Origin: Lentzea fradiae
GTDB taxonomy: Bacteria > Actinomycetota > Actinomycetes > Mycobacteriales > Pseudonocardiaceae
Direction of reading: 5' to 3'
DNA length: 64,000 nt
NCBI RefSeq assembly: GCF_900100955.1
Contig: NZ_FNCC01000014.1
Coordinates: 62,001 to 126,000 of the forward strand
The position numbers and the translations under genes are program-made. Numbering within the stretch: the stretch's first letter is position 1; each line of letters opens with the position of its first letter. Positions 24,547-32,989 of this stretch are shown here, one piece after another. The notes beneath the pieces are model-generated. The model saw only the letters and a program-made list of their open reading frames with translations. It searched no databases and had not been told where the DNA came from.

Positions 24547-25541
24547 CAGATCTTCCCCTCCTCGGTCTGCAGCAGCTTGCGCAGGTACTGGAACGTGATC
24601 AGGCCGAGGATCACCATCATCAGCACGGAGATGGCCGCGGCGACGCCGAAGTGGCTCTTCGCGATGCCCTCCAGGTACTGCAGGACGGGCAGCGTCGTGC
24701 TCTCACCGCTGGGGCCGCCCTCGCGGAACACCCAGATCTGGGTGAAGACCTTGAAGTCCCACAGCGTCGACAGGAACGTCACCATCATCAGCAGCGACTT
24801 GATCTCCGGCCACGTCACCGCGCGGAACGTCTGCCAGCCGGTCGCGCCGTCGATGCCCGCCGCCTCGTAGAGGTCGCGCGGAATGCCGACCAGGCCCGCG
24901 TAGAGCGAGAAGGCGAGGAAGGGGATCGCCTGCCACACGATCAGCAGGCCCACGACGGAGAGCGTCGAGGTGCCGGAGGAGAACCACGAGTAGCCCGCGA
25001 AGGAGTCGAACCCGAGCTGCACCAGCGTCTTGTTCAAGATGCCGTAGTTCTGGTCGAACATCCACTGGTAGACCGTGGTCGAGGCGAGGATCGGCATCGC
25101 CCACGCGCACAGCATCGCGATCTGCAGGGCGATCCGCACCCACGGCGTGAGCACGCGCATCAGCAGCGCGATGCCCAGGCCCGCTCCCACCGACACGACG
25201 ACGACGGAGGCGGTGAACAGGACGGTCCGCAGCGCGACTTCCCAGAACCGCTCGTCCTGGAGCACGGTCACGTAGTTGTCGAAGCCGGTCCACACGATCT
25301 CGCCGCGCACCAGCTCGCCGAGGTTCAGCTGGCGGAAGCTCGTCACGAAGACGGAGACGACCGGCCAGCCGATCAGCCAGAGGATCGCGATGAGGGCGGG
25401 GGCCAGCAGCAGGTAGGGCAGTGCCCGGTCGAAGGCACCGCCCCGGCGGCGCTTCGGCGCGCCACCCGTCACGGCAGGCGGAAGCGCCGGAGGGAGGTCC
25501 CCTGCCGGCGCTGCCGCTTCGGTCGTTTTGACGGCCGTCAT
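24546..25541 (-). CDS. dasB: Chitobiose ABC transporter permease DasB
   Basis: A 331-residue MalF-type permease: a proline-rich cytoplasmic N-terminus (1-30), six membrane segments, and the EAA loop YEAAGIDGATGWQTFRAVTWP. It lies ten bases after dasA and overlaps dasC by one base, so the three are one transcription unit. Confidence 0.9.
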   Translation of the reverse strand: MTAVKTTEAAAPAGDLPPALPPAVTGGAPKRRRGGAFDRALPYLLLAPALIAILWLIGWPVVSVFVTSFRQLNLGELVRGEIVWTGFDNYVTVLQDERFWEVALRTVLFTASVVVVSVGAGLGIALLMRVLTPWVRIALQIAMLCAWAMPILASTTVYQWMFDQNYGILNKTLVQLGFDSFAGYSWFSSGTSTLSVVGLLIVWQAIPFLAFSLYAGLVGIPRDLYEAAGIDGATGWQTFRAVTWPEIKSLLMMVTFLSTLWDFKVFTQIWVFREGGPSGESTTLPVLQYLEGIAKSHFGVAAAISVLMMVILGLITFQYLRKLLQTEEGKI

Positions 25542-25551
25542 CTCGGCTTGG

Positions 25552-26826
25552 CTAGGCCATGGCCTTGGTGATGGCTTCGCTCGCGTCCTTCGTCGCCTGG
25601 TCCAGCGACTTCGCGCCGGTCAGGTACGCGGTGAGAGCGTCCTTCAGCGGGTTCTGGCCCGCCTCGACGGCCGCCCACTTCGGCGTCACCGGGGTGACCT
25701 TGCCGTTGGGGGACGAGTCCGCCATCGCCTTGCCGATCGCGGTGGTCTGGAGCTTCGCGGTGTCCTTCGAGGTGCCGGGAACAGCGCCGCCCTCGGCGAG
25801 CATGTCCTGGTACTTCTTCGACGACAGCAGCGCGAGGTACTTCTTCGCGGCGTCCGCGTTCTTGCTGGAGGCCGGGATCGCGAGGTTCGAGCCACCGAGG
25901 AAGACGGGGGCGGACTCGCCGGCCTTCTTCGACGGGATCGGGAACGCCGAGGTGGTCTTCTCCAGCTCCGGCTTGGCCTTGATGGCGCCGGCGAGCTCCC
26001 ACGGGAGGCCGACCATCATGCCGACGTTGCCGGTGCCGAAGACCTCCATCTGCTGGGGCTTCGCCTCGTCGATGTCGGCGGGGACCTTCTTCTCGGCGGA
26101 CGCGTCGTAGAGGGCCTTGTACGCCTCGAAGCCGGCCTTCGCCTGCGGGGTGTCGAGCGTGCCGGTCCACTTGCCGTTGTCCAGCTTGGCGATGTCGCCG
26201 CCCTCGTCCCAGATCAGCGAGAGCAGGAAGTACCAGGACTGGCCGGGCAGGTAGAGGGCCTGGAAGTCGGGGTTGGACGCGTTGGCGGCCTTGAGCTTGC
26301 CGATCGCGTCGATCCACTCGTCACGCGAGGTCGGCGCCTTGGCGACGCCCGCGGCCTCCAGCAGGTCCGTGCGGTAGATCACGGTGCGGTTCGCCGCGTA
26401 GAACGGGACGCCGAACTGCTTGCCGTTGAGCGTCAGCGAGTCCTTGAGGCCGCCCAGCCACTCGCCGCCGTTGAACTGCTCGGCGTCGGCGGTGAGGTCG
26501 GCCAGCGTGCCCTGCTCCGCGAAGCTCGCGGTCTGGGTGTTGCCGAGCTCGATCACGTCCGGGGGCGTGCTGCTGGCCAGTGCCGTGGTCAGCTTCTCCT
26601 GGATGCCGGTCCACTTCTGGACCTCGTACTTGACCTTGATGCCGTTCGCGTCCTCGAACTCCTTGTTCAACGCGTCGGTCAGGGTCGTCGGCGCGGAGCC
26701 GTCCATGAGCCACACGGTGATCTCTTTGGTCTCCGCGTCGCTACCGCTGTTCGTGCTCGTGCCACATCCGGACACGGCCACTGCCAGTGCGGCGGCACCA
26801 GCAGCGAGTCCTTTCCAGCCCTTCAC
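25552..26826 (-). CDS. dasA: Chitobiose-binding lipoprotein DasA
   Basis: A 424-residue family 1 solute-binding lipoprotein. The signal peptide ends in the lipobox AVSGC (Cys21), so the mature protein is membrane-anchored. Conserved IKVKYEVQKW and AFAEQGTLADLT-like binding-protein features follow. GTG 26826 has AAGGG upstream. First gene of the das operon and preceded by a dre. Assignment as DasA rests on the adjacent DasR, the dre and the downstream aminosugar enzymes. Confidence 0.88.
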   Translation of the reverse strand: MKGWKGLAAGAAALAVAVSGCGTSTNSGSDAETKEITVWLMDGSAPTTLTDALNKEFEDANGIKVKYEVQKWTGIQEKLTTALASSTPPDVIELGNTQTASFAEQGTLADLTADAEQFNGGEWLGGLKDSLTLNGKQFGVPFYAANRTVIYRTDLLEAAGVAKAPTSRDEWIDAIGKLKAANASNPDFQALYLPGQSWYFLLSLIWDEGGDIAKLDNGKWTGTLDTPQAKAGFEAYKALYDASAEKKVPADIDEAKPQQMEVFGTGNVGMMVGLPWELAGAIKAKPELEKTTSAFPIPSKKAGESAPVFLGGSNLAIPASSKNADAAKKYLALLSSKKYQDMLAEGGAVPGTSKDTAKLQTTAIGKAMADSSPNGKVTPVTPKWAAVEAGQNPLKDALTAYLTGAKSLDQATKDASEAITKAMA

Positions 26827-26869
26827 AGTCGCGCCCTTTCACCAAGCCCGGCCCTCGCCGGAACGTCCA

Positions 26870-26885
26870 AGTGGTGTAGACCAAT
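26870..26885. promoter_or_regulatory. dre operator between dasA and dasR
   Basis: AGTGGTGTAGACCAAT matches the dre consensus at 13 of 16 positions. It lies 43 bp upstream of dasA in the 220-bp divergent region with dasR, so it can control both dasABC and, by proximity, dasR itself. Confidence 0.85.
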
Positions 26886-27046
26886 GTGGAACAGCGTGTG
26901 CTGCGTCACCGGTCCTGTCAAGCGCGTTGCCAAACCGTTTCCGAGTCCTCGGACCTTTTTGTGTCGATTGGCGGGGGTTCGCCCGCACGAACCGGCACGG
27001 ACAAGGCATCCTTGTGGAGCGGGACATGGAGTGCGAGGAGGAGGCC

Positions 27047-27802
27047 ATGCTGGAGACGACGCCTGCAACGGGCGTGGACGCCAGGACGCGTGCGCAGCGC
27101 GAACCCAAGTACTGGGGTCTCAAGCGGCACCTGCTCGACCTGCTGAGGGCACTGCCGCCGGGGTCGCCGATCCCCACGGAACGGTCGCTCGCCGCGGAGT
27201 TCGACGTCTCCAGGACCACGGTCCGCCAGGCACTCGCCGAGCTGACGGTCGAGGGCAGGCTGCTCCGCGTGCAGGGCAAGGGCACCTTCGCGGCGGAGCC
27301 CAAGGTCGCCCAGCGGCTCCAGCTGTCGTCGTACACAGAGGACATGCGGGCCCAGGGCCGCGTGCCGTCGTCGAAGCTGATCGAGGCGTCGGAGATGCCC
27401 GCGGAGGCCGAGCTGGCCCGCTACCTCGGCGTCCGCCCCGGTGCCAAGGTCCTCCGGCTGCACCGCCTCCGGCTCGCCGACAACGAGCCGATGGCCATCG
27501 AGACGACCCACCTCGCGCTGGGCCGGTTCCGCGGCCTGCGCCGCTACCTGGCGCCCGGTGCCTCGCTCTACCAGGTCCTCTCCGAGCGCTTCGGCGTCGA
27601 GATGGGCCACGCGGAGGAGACCATCGAGACGGCGCTCGCCTCGCCGGAGGAGGCGGAGCTGCTCGGCGCCGACATCGGCCTGCCGATGCTGCTGCTGTCC
27701 CGGCACTCGTTCGACACCGAGGGCAACCCGATCGAGTGGGTGCGCTCGGTCTACCGGGGTGACCGCTACAAGTTCGTGGCCACGCTGAACAGGCCCTCTT
27801 GA
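27047..27802 (+). CDS. dasR: GntR/HutC-type repressor DasR
   Basis: A 251-residue HutC-subfamily GntR regulator. The DNA-binding part contains PKYWGLKRHLLDLLR and FDVSRTTVRQALAEL, followed by the linker VQGKGTFAAEPKVAQ and the UTRA effector domain ending in EWVRSVYRGDRYKFVA. These segments are close to Streptomyces DasR, which is released by glucosamine-6-phosphate. ATG 27047 has GAGGAGGAGG upstream. The last bases overlap the start of an MFS gene (TTGA), so exporter expression is tied to dasR. Confidence 0.92.
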   Translation: MLETTPATGVDARTRAQREPKYWGLKRHLLDLLRALPPGSPIPTERSLAAEFDVSRTTVRQALAELTVEGRLLRVQGKGTFAAEPKVAQRLQLSSYTEDMRAQGRVPSSKLIEASEMPAEAELARYLGVRPGAKVLRLHRLRLADNEPMAIETTHLALGRFRGLRRYLAPGASLYQVLSERFGVEMGHAEETIETALASPEEAELLGADIGLPMLLLSRHSFDTEGNPIEWVRSVYRGDRYKFVATLNRPS

Positions 27803-29259
27803 TCTCGTGGGGCACACCGCGCGCCCGCGCGGTGCTCGCCACGACGATCCTCGGCTCGGGCATGGCCATGCTCGACGGCACGATCGTCAACGTGGCGCTG
27901 CCCCGGATCGCGGCGGAGCTCGGCGCGTCGGTCTCGGACCTGCAGTGGATCCTCAACGGGTACCTGCTCGCGTTGGCCTCGCTGATCCTGGTCGCGGGCT
28001 CGCTGGGCGACAGGTTCGGCCGGCGGCGGGTCTACGTGACCGGCGTCGTCTGGTTCGGGCTCGCCTCGCTGCTCTGCGGTGCGGCGTGGAACGTGCCGGT
28101 GCTCGTCGCCGCCCGCGTGTTGCAGGGTGTCGGCGCCGCGCTGCTGACGCCCGGTGCCTTGGCGATCTTGCAGGCGTCGTTCCGGCGGGAGGACCGTTCG
28201 CGGGCGATCGGGGCCTGGTCGGGGCTCTCCGGTGTGGCGACGGCGGTCGGGCCGCTGGTCGGCGGGCTGCTCGTGCAGGCGTGGTCGTGGCGGCTCGCGT
28301 TCCTGGTGAACCTGCCGGTCGCGGCCGTCTGCGTGGTCCTCGCGCTGCGGTTCGTGCCGGAGTCGCGGGACGAGTCGGCCGGGCACCCGAACTACCTGTC
28401 CGCGCTGGTCGGCGCTGCGGGACTCGCTTTGTTGACCGGTGGGATTGTTGAACAATCCTACGTTGCGACGATCCTCGGCCTGCTGGCGCTGGTGGCGTTC
28501 GGAGTGCTGCAGAAACGCTCTCGCGACCCGCTCGTACCTGTAGAATTGTTCAACAATCGCACGTTCCTACTGTCGAACGTTCTGACGTTCCTCGTGTACG
28601 CGGCGCTGGGCGGCGTGATGGTGCTGCTCGTCCTGCAGTTGCAGATCTCGCTGGGCTACTCGCCGACGGCGTCCGGCCTGGCCAGCGTGCCGATCACGAT
28701 CATCATGTTGCTGGCCTCGTCGACGTCGGGCCGGATCGCCCAGCGCCACGGGCCGCGGTGGCAGCTGGTCGCCGGTCCGGTGCTGGTCGGGGCGGGCATG
28801 CTGCTGTTGCGCAACGCCGTTCCCGGCTCCTCGTACGTCACCGGGGTGCTGCCGGGCGTGCTGGTGTTCGGCATCGGCCTGGCCGCCGTCGTCGCGCCGG
28901 TCACCGCGACGGTGCTGGCCTCGGCCCCCGACCACCACGCGGGCGTCGCGTCCGGCGTGAACAACGCCGTGGCCCGCACCGGCGGCCTGCTCGCCACCGC
29001 CGTGCTGCCCGTCGCGGTGGGGCTGACCGGCGCCGGCTACGCCGACCCCGCCGTGATGACCCGCGGCTGGCAGACGGCCCTCGTGCTGTGCGCGGTGGCG
29101 GCGATCATCGGCGGCCTGCTGGCGTTCGGCGTGGACAACCGGGTGCTGGCCGCCGCGCCAGAGCAGCACGAGACGCCGCACCCCGGCGAATGCCTGCACT
29201 GCGGCGTCGAGGGGCCCCCGACGCACGTCCGGTCAGGCAGCGAGAAGGCGAGCCAGTAG
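27799..29259 (+). CDS. MFS transporter, DHA2 (QacA/EmrB-like, 14-TM) drug exporter
   Basis: A 486-residue major facilitator with 14 hydrophobic segments. It has motif D (MLDGTIVNVALPRIA), motif A (GSLGDRFGRRRVYV) and motif C (GLSGVATAVGPLVGGLL), as in proton-driven multidrug exporters of the DHA2 family. TTG 27799 overlaps the dasR stop, and no other in-frame start has a better ribosome site. Two AT-rich palindromes lie inside its coding region (28442-28458, 28545-28557). Substrate unknown; linkage to DasR suggests an aminosugar or antibiotic connection. The 3' end overlaps the convergent dehydratase gene by 27 bases. Confidence 0.88.
   Translation: MISWGTPRARAVLATTILGSGMAMLDGTIVNVALPRIAAELGASVSDLQWILNGYLLALASLILVAGSLGDRFGRRRVYVTGVVWFGLASLLCGAAWNVPVLVAARVLQGVGAALLTPGALAILQASFRREDRSRAIGAWSGLSGVATAVGPLVGGLLVQAWSWRLAFLVNLPVAAVCVVLALRFVPESRDESAGHPNYLSALVGAAGLALLTGGIVEQSYVATILGLLALVAFGVLQKRSRDPLVPVELFNNRTFLLSNVLTFLVYAALGGVMVLLVLQLQISLGYSPTASGLASVPITIIMLLASSTSGRIAQRHGPRWQLVAGPVLVGAGMLLLRNAVPGSSYVTGVLPGVLVFGIGLAAVVAPVTATVLASAPDHHAGVASGVNNAVARTGGLLATAVLPVAVGLTGAGYADPAVMTRGWQTALVLCAVAAIIGGLLAFGVDNRVLAAAPEQHETPHPGECLHCGVEGPPTHVRSGSEKASQ
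28442..28458. promoter_or_regulatory. Intragenic palindrome GGATTGTTGAACAATCC
   Basis: Perfect 8-bp arms around one G, within the MFS gene. The codons used here (ATT GTT GAA CAA) are rare for this GC-rich gene. It shares the core ATTGTT-N-AACAAT with 28545-28557. Possible operator of an unlinked regulator; inference only. Confidence 0.4.
28545..28557. promoter_or_regulatory. Intragenic palindrome ATTGTTCAACAAT
   Basis: Perfect 6-bp arms, centred 101 bp after the similar palindrome at 28442-28458, also inside the MFS gene. Two near-identical AT-rich sites in one GC-rich gene suggest paired protein binding. Confidence 0.4.
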
Positions 29260-30138
29260 CGCCGGGTCGACGTTGCCGCCGGACACGACGGCCACACCCT
29301 CGCCGAGCTTCGCCGCAGCGGCGACCGCGACGGCGCCGCTCGGTTCCGCGACCAGCCGCGCCCTCCTGACCAGGTCCGTCATGGCGCGGTGGATCTCGTC
29401 CTCGGAGACCGTGACGACGTCGTCCACGTACTTCGAGATGTGCGACCAGGTCAGCTCCGACGGCTCGTCCCGCAGCGCGTCGGCGACGGTCTCGGCCCGC
29501 CGGAACGGGTCCCAGCGCACCAGCTCGCCCCTGGCGAGGGACTCCGCGATGTCGGCGGCCAGCGCTGGCTCCGCGCCGACCACGCGGACGTCGGGGCGCA
29601 GCGACTTCACGGCCGTGGCGACACCGGAGATCAGCCCGCCACCGGACATCGGCACCACGACGACGCCGACGTCCGGCAGGTCCTCGACGATCTCCAGGCC
29701 GATCGTGCCCTGACCGGCGATCACGTCCGGGTGGTCGAACGGCGGGATCAGCGCGGCGCCGCGCTCGGCGACCAGCGCCTGAGCCCGTTCGACGCGCTCG
29801 GTGATGCCCACGACGTGCACCTCGGCGCCCAGCGCCCTGGTGGCCTCGACCTTGACCGGCGGGGTGTTGTCCGGCATCACGATCACCGCCGGGACGCCGT
29901 GCAGCCGCGCCGCGAACGCCACGGCCTGGGCGTGGTTGCCGCTGGAGTACGCGACCACGCCGTTCGCGCGGTTCTCCAGCCGGGCCAGCGCGTTCAGCGC
30001 GCCGCGCAGCTTGAACGCGCCGACCGGCTGGAGGTTCTCCGGCTTGAGCCAGCCGCGGCCGAACGGCAGCAACGGCGTGCGCACCACGTGCGGTGCGATC
30101 ACCGTCGCCGCCGCGCGGACGTCTGACAACGTGATCAT
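29233..30138 (-). CDS. Threonine/serine dehydratase-like PLP enzyme, paralogue B
   Basis: A 301-residue fold-type II PLP enzyme. The PLP lysine is in GAFKLRGALNA, the AYSSGNHAQAVAFAA loop binds the substrate carboxylate, and SGGGLISG binds the PLP phosphate. No C-terminal ACT domain, so it is of the catabolic, short form (threonine or serine dehydratase, or a racemase). Its ATG overlaps the stop of an upstream paralogue by four bases. The two genes are about 60% similar throughout and clearly arose by tandem duplication. Confidence 0.87.
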   Translation of the reverse strand: MITLSDVRAAATVIAPHVVRTPLLPFGRGWLKPENLQPVGAFKLRGALNALARLENRANGVVAYSSGNHAQAVAFAARLHGVPAVIVMPDNTPPVKVEATRALGAEVHVVGITERVERAQALVAERGAALIPPFDHPDVIAGQGTIGLEIVEDLPDVGVVVVPMSGGGLISGVATAVKSLRPDVRVVGAEPALAADIAESLARGELVRWDPFRRAETVADALRDEPSELTWSHISKYVDDVVTVSEDEIHRAMTDLVRRARLVAEPSGAVAVAAAAKLGEGVAVVSGGNVDPALLARLLAA

Positions 30139-31064
30139 CCGAGGATCGACGCCAGCAGCGACGCCTCGACGTTGCCGCCGGACACCACCGCGACCGCCGG
30201 ACCGCTCTGCAGCTCGCGGTTGAGGTAGGCGGCGACGGGGACGGCACCGCTCGGCTCCGCCACCACCCGCGTGCGGCGGGCGATCTGCTTCACCGCGTCG
30301 CGGATCTCGTCCTCGGAGACCGTGACGAACTCGTCGACGTGCTCGCGGATGTGCGCCCAGGTCAGCTCCGAGGGCTCCGCGCGCAGCCCGTCGGCGCACG
30401 TGCGGGCGCGGTCGTGGGCGTCCCAGTGCACCCGCTCGCCGGCGGCGAACGACGCGGTGGCGTCACCGGCCAGCGCCGGCTCCACGCCGATCACGCGGAC
30501 GTCGGGGCGCAACGCCTTGACGGCCGCCGCGACACCGGAGATCAGCCCGCCACCGCTCACCGGCACCAGGATCGTCGCCACGTCGGGGAAGTCCTCGACG
30601 ATCTCCAGCGCGATCGTGCCCTGGCCGGCGATCACGTCCGGGTGGTCGAACGGCGGGATCAGCGTCGCCCCGCGCTCCTCCACCAGCTCGGCGGCGCGCG
30701 ACTCGCGTTCGGTGATGCCGACCACGAACACCTCGGCGCCGTGAGCACGCGTCGCCTCGATCTTCAGCTGAGGTGTGTTCTCCGGCACGACGATGGCCGC
30801 GGGCATGCCGAGGGTCTTGGCGGCGTAGGCGACCGCTTGCGCGTGGTTGCCGCTCGAGTACGCCACGACGCCGCGGGCGCGGTCCTCGGAAGGTATGCGG
30901 GACAAGGCGTTCACGGCACCGCGCTGCTTGAAGGCCCCGATCGGCTGCAGGCACTCCGGTTTGATCATCAGTCCGGAGTCGAACGTCAGCAGCGGGGTGC
31001 GCACCACGTGCGGGGCGATCGCGGCGGCTGCCGCTCGGACGTCTTCGAGAGTCACCAGGCGCAT
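30135..31064 (-). CDS. Threonine/serine dehydratase-like PLP enzyme, paralogue A
   Basis: A 309-residue paralogue of the following gene, with GAFKQRGAVNA (PLP lysine), AYSSGNHAQAVAYAA and SGGGLISG. Differences cluster in the small domain (for instance MIKPECLQPIGAF against WLKPENLQPVGAF), which suggests different substrates rather than simple gene dosage. First gene of a two-gene operon, with a 492-bp divergent region to the S1 protease. Ammonia-lyase activity on hydroxy-amino acids is expected; the substrate is unknown. Confidence 0.87.
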   Translation of the reverse strand: MRLVTLEDVRAAAAAIAPHVVRTPLLTFDSGLMIKPECLQPIGAFKQRGAVNALSRIPSEDRARGVVAYSSGNHAQAVAYAAKTLGMPAAIVVPENTPQLKIEATRAHGAEVFVVGITERESRAAELVEERGATLIPPFDHPDVIAGQGTIALEIVEDFPDVATILVPVSGGGLISGVAAAVKALRPDVRVIGVEPALAGDATASFAAGERVHWDAHDRARTCADGLRAEPSELTWAHIREHVDEFVTVSEDEIRDAVKQIARRTRVVAEPSGAVPVAAYLNRELQSGPAVAVVSGGNVEASLLASILG

Positions 31065-31372
31065 GTCGTCGATGATGCACTTCGGCGGTCCGCAACCGGT
31101 GAATTGTGCCCAACGTCCTACGTGTGTCCCGGCCGGAGCTTCCCGGTGGCGGAGCGGGCTGGGTGGCCTTCTTTCGGCCCCGAACCCATTCGGTGATCAC
31201 TTCACTACGTTGAGCGATAGTTAACGGTCAATTGCTACGCAATGCAGTTGATCAGTCGTGAGCTGTGACACACTTCCTCCACGGTCGGGTACAAGCGTCA
31301 CAGCGTAACGAGACGATAACGTCACTCGAACGGGCGAAGGTTTAGCCCCGAAAGAGACAAAAGGAGGGCGCG
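31065..31372. other. Non-coding divergent promoter region
   Basis: About 300 bases with no coding feature, less GC-rich than the genes around it. The inverted repeat ATTGCTACGCAAT (31231-31243) and the partly repeated TAACG motif near 31300-31315 are the only patterns seen. It must hold the promoters of the dehydratase operon (minus) and of the protease leader (plus). Confidence 0.5.
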
Positions 31373-31486
31373 ATGAAGCTCGTGGAAGCACCACTTGAGC
31401 GCCGTGCCCGAAGCCCGGAGACGTACCGGAAGGAAGTGGGAGGGGTGGGGCGACCCCTGCCGCCGCCCCACCACCCGTCCCCCTAG
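31373..31486 (+). CDS. Small open reading frame, possible leader peptide before the protease
   Basis: A 37-codon frame with a strong AAGGAGGG site four bases before its ATG. The peptide begins MKLVEAPLERRARSPETYRK and ends in a Gly/Pro/His-rich tail (PLPPPHHPSP). Two hairpins lie here: a GGTGGGGC/GCCCCACC pair inside the frame, and a 9-bp stem at 31491-31523 between its stop and the protease. This is the layout of a translated leader with attenuation. No homologue is recognised, and it could be a chance frame. Confidence 0.35.
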   Translation: MKLVEAPLERRARSPETYRKEVGGVGRPLPPPHHPSP

Positions 31487-31490
31487 AGCC

Positions 31491-31523
31491 CCCGAGAGAG
31501 GTCCCTGCAACCGATCTCTCGGG
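31491..31523 (+). terminator. Hairpin in the protease leader
   Basis: CCCGAGAGA (31491-31499) pairs exactly with TCTCTCGGG (31515-31523) across a 15-base loop, starting five bases after the small frame's stop and 34 bases before the protease ATG. There is no T-run, so attenuation or mRNA stabilisation is as likely as termination. Confidence 0.5.
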
Positions 31524-31556
31524 TTCCCCTGCACCCGAAAGTGAGGGAGACGTCTG

Positions 31557-32711
31557 ATGAACCGCACGAGTGCGGCCCGTGTTACCGGTGCCGTGTTGCT
31601 CGCCACCGGAGTCGTCACTGCTCTCAGCGTACCGGCGTTTGGCGCCCCTGCCGCACCGAGCGTCCCAACCGGTTCCGACACGGAGAGCTACCCGGCCGAA
31701 TTGCTCCAGGCGGTGGAGCGTGACTTGGGCCTGAACGCGGATCAGGCACGCGTCCGGTTGGCCTCCGACCAGCAGGCGAGCGAGCTCGCCGAGCAGGCGA
31801 AGGCGTCACTGGGCGACGCGTTCGGTGGAGCGTGGATCGACCAGGCGAGCGGCAAGCTGACCGTCGCCGTCACCAAGCCGGGACTCTCCGTGACCGGCGC
31901 GGAGACGAAGGTCGTCCAGAACTCGCTCGCGAAGCTCAACGGGACCAAGTCGGTTCTCGACCTCATGAGCGCCCCGGCGAGCATCACCAGCTGGCGGGTC
32001 GACGAGAAGTCGAACTCGGTCGTCGTCGAGGTGAACAAGAACACCCGCGACGCGGCCGCCGACGCCTTCATCGCCACCGCGAAGTCCATCGGCTCGACGG
32101 TGAAGGTCGAGGAGGTCACCGAGGCCCCGACGCCGCTCTACGACCTGCGCGGCGGTGACGCCATCTACATGGGCAGCGGCGGACGCTGCTCGCTCGGCTT
32201 CTCCGTGAGCGGCGGTTTCGTCACGGCCGGGCACTGCGGCACCACGGGCACGTCCGTCTCCGGCTCCAACCGCGTGGCGGCGGGTTCGTTCGCCGGCTCG
32301 GTGTTCCCCGGCAGCGACATGGCCTGGGTGCGCACCAACTCCAACTGGACCCCGCGTCCGTGGGTCAACCGCTACAACGGCACGAACGTCGTCGTGAAGG
32401 GCTCCACGCAGGCGGCGATCGGCTCGCAGATCTGCCGTTCCGGTTCCACGACCGGGTGGCGCTGCGGCACCGTGCAGGCGTTCAACCAGACCGTGAACTA
32501 CTCGCAGGGCTCGGTGCGCGGCCTCACCCGCACCAACGCCTGTGCGGAGCCGGGTGACTCCGGTGGTTCGTGGGTGGCGGGCTCCGGCTTCGGCCAGGCC
32601 CAGGGCGTGACGTCCGGTGGTTCCGGCAACTGCACGTCCGGCGGCACCACGTACTTCCAGCCGGTCAACCCGATCCTGTCGCGCTACGGCCTCACCCTGA
32701 CGCGCGGCTAG
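31557..32711 (+). CDS. Secreted S1 family serine protease, alpha-lytic/streptogrisin type
   Basis: A 384-residue preproenzyme. A signal peptide (1-29, ending AFGA), an alpha-lytic-type propeptide (about 30-196) and the mature protease (from about 197) are visible. The catalytic triad is His226 (TAGHCG), Asp254 (GSDMAW) and Ser335 (PGDSGGSW); disulfide cysteines pair around CSLGF/GHC and ICRSG/WRC. The propeptide folds and then inhibits the enzyme in this family. No C-terminal chitin-binding domain. Extracellular protein digestion is the expected role. Confidence 0.93.
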   Translation: MNRTSAARVTGAVLLATGVVTALSVPAFGAPAAPSVPTGSDTESYPAELLQAVERDLGLNADQARVRLASDQQASELAEQAKASLGDAFGGAWIDQASGKLTVAVTKPGLSVTGAETKVVQNSLAKLNGTKSVLDLMSAPASITSWRVDEKSNSVVVEVNKNTRDAAADAFIATAKSIGSTVKVEEVTEAPTPLYDLRGGDAIYMGSGGRCSLGFSVSGGFVTAGHCGTTGTSVSGSNRVAAGSFAGSVFPGSDMAWVRTNSNWTPRPWVNRYNGTNVVVKGSTQAAIGSQICRSGSTTGWRCGTVQAFNQTVNYSQGSVRGLTRTNACAEPGDSGGSWVAGSGFGQAQGVTSGGSGNCTSGGTTYFQPVNPILSRYGLTLTRG

Positions 32712-32726
32712 TTCCCCGCTGTCCGA

Positions 32727-32764
32727 CCGGAAGCGCCGTGGCTCCTGCCGCGGCGCTTCTCCGG
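32727..32764. terminator. Terminator after the S1 protease
   Basis: An 8-bp GC stem (AAGCGCCG 32731-32738 with CGGCGCTT 32751-32758) is extended by CCGG pairing on both sides, 15 bases after the stop codon. Confidence 0.75.
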
Positions 32765-32841
32765 TTTCCGAACACACTTCCGGCAATGCCGCCCGTAACA
32801 CCCCGCCCGTTCGCAACACACTTTCGTGTTTCCCGCCGGGT

Positions 32842-32891
32842 ACGCGGGGGCCCCACGTCCTTTCCATTCGAACGCGGGGACCCCGCGTCCT
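32842..32891. repeat. Direct repeat pair of the ACGCGGGG family
   Basis: Two 20-bp units, 32842-32861 (ACGCGGGGGCCCCACGTCCT) and 32872-32891 (ACGCGGGGACCCCGCGTCCT), differ at three positions and are spaced 30 bp apart. Each is itself nearly palindromic. They share the core of the palindromes at 6856, 8471 and 37071 but here form a direct rather than inverted pair. Confidence 0.65.
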
Positions 32892-32989
32892 ATAGCCACG
32901 TCACGCGGAGGCATCGGTAGGCACTGGCGGATGACACACGGGCGGGTGTGTGACGGGCGAAGGCGGGGCAGGACCTCTGGCGCAGGGCT

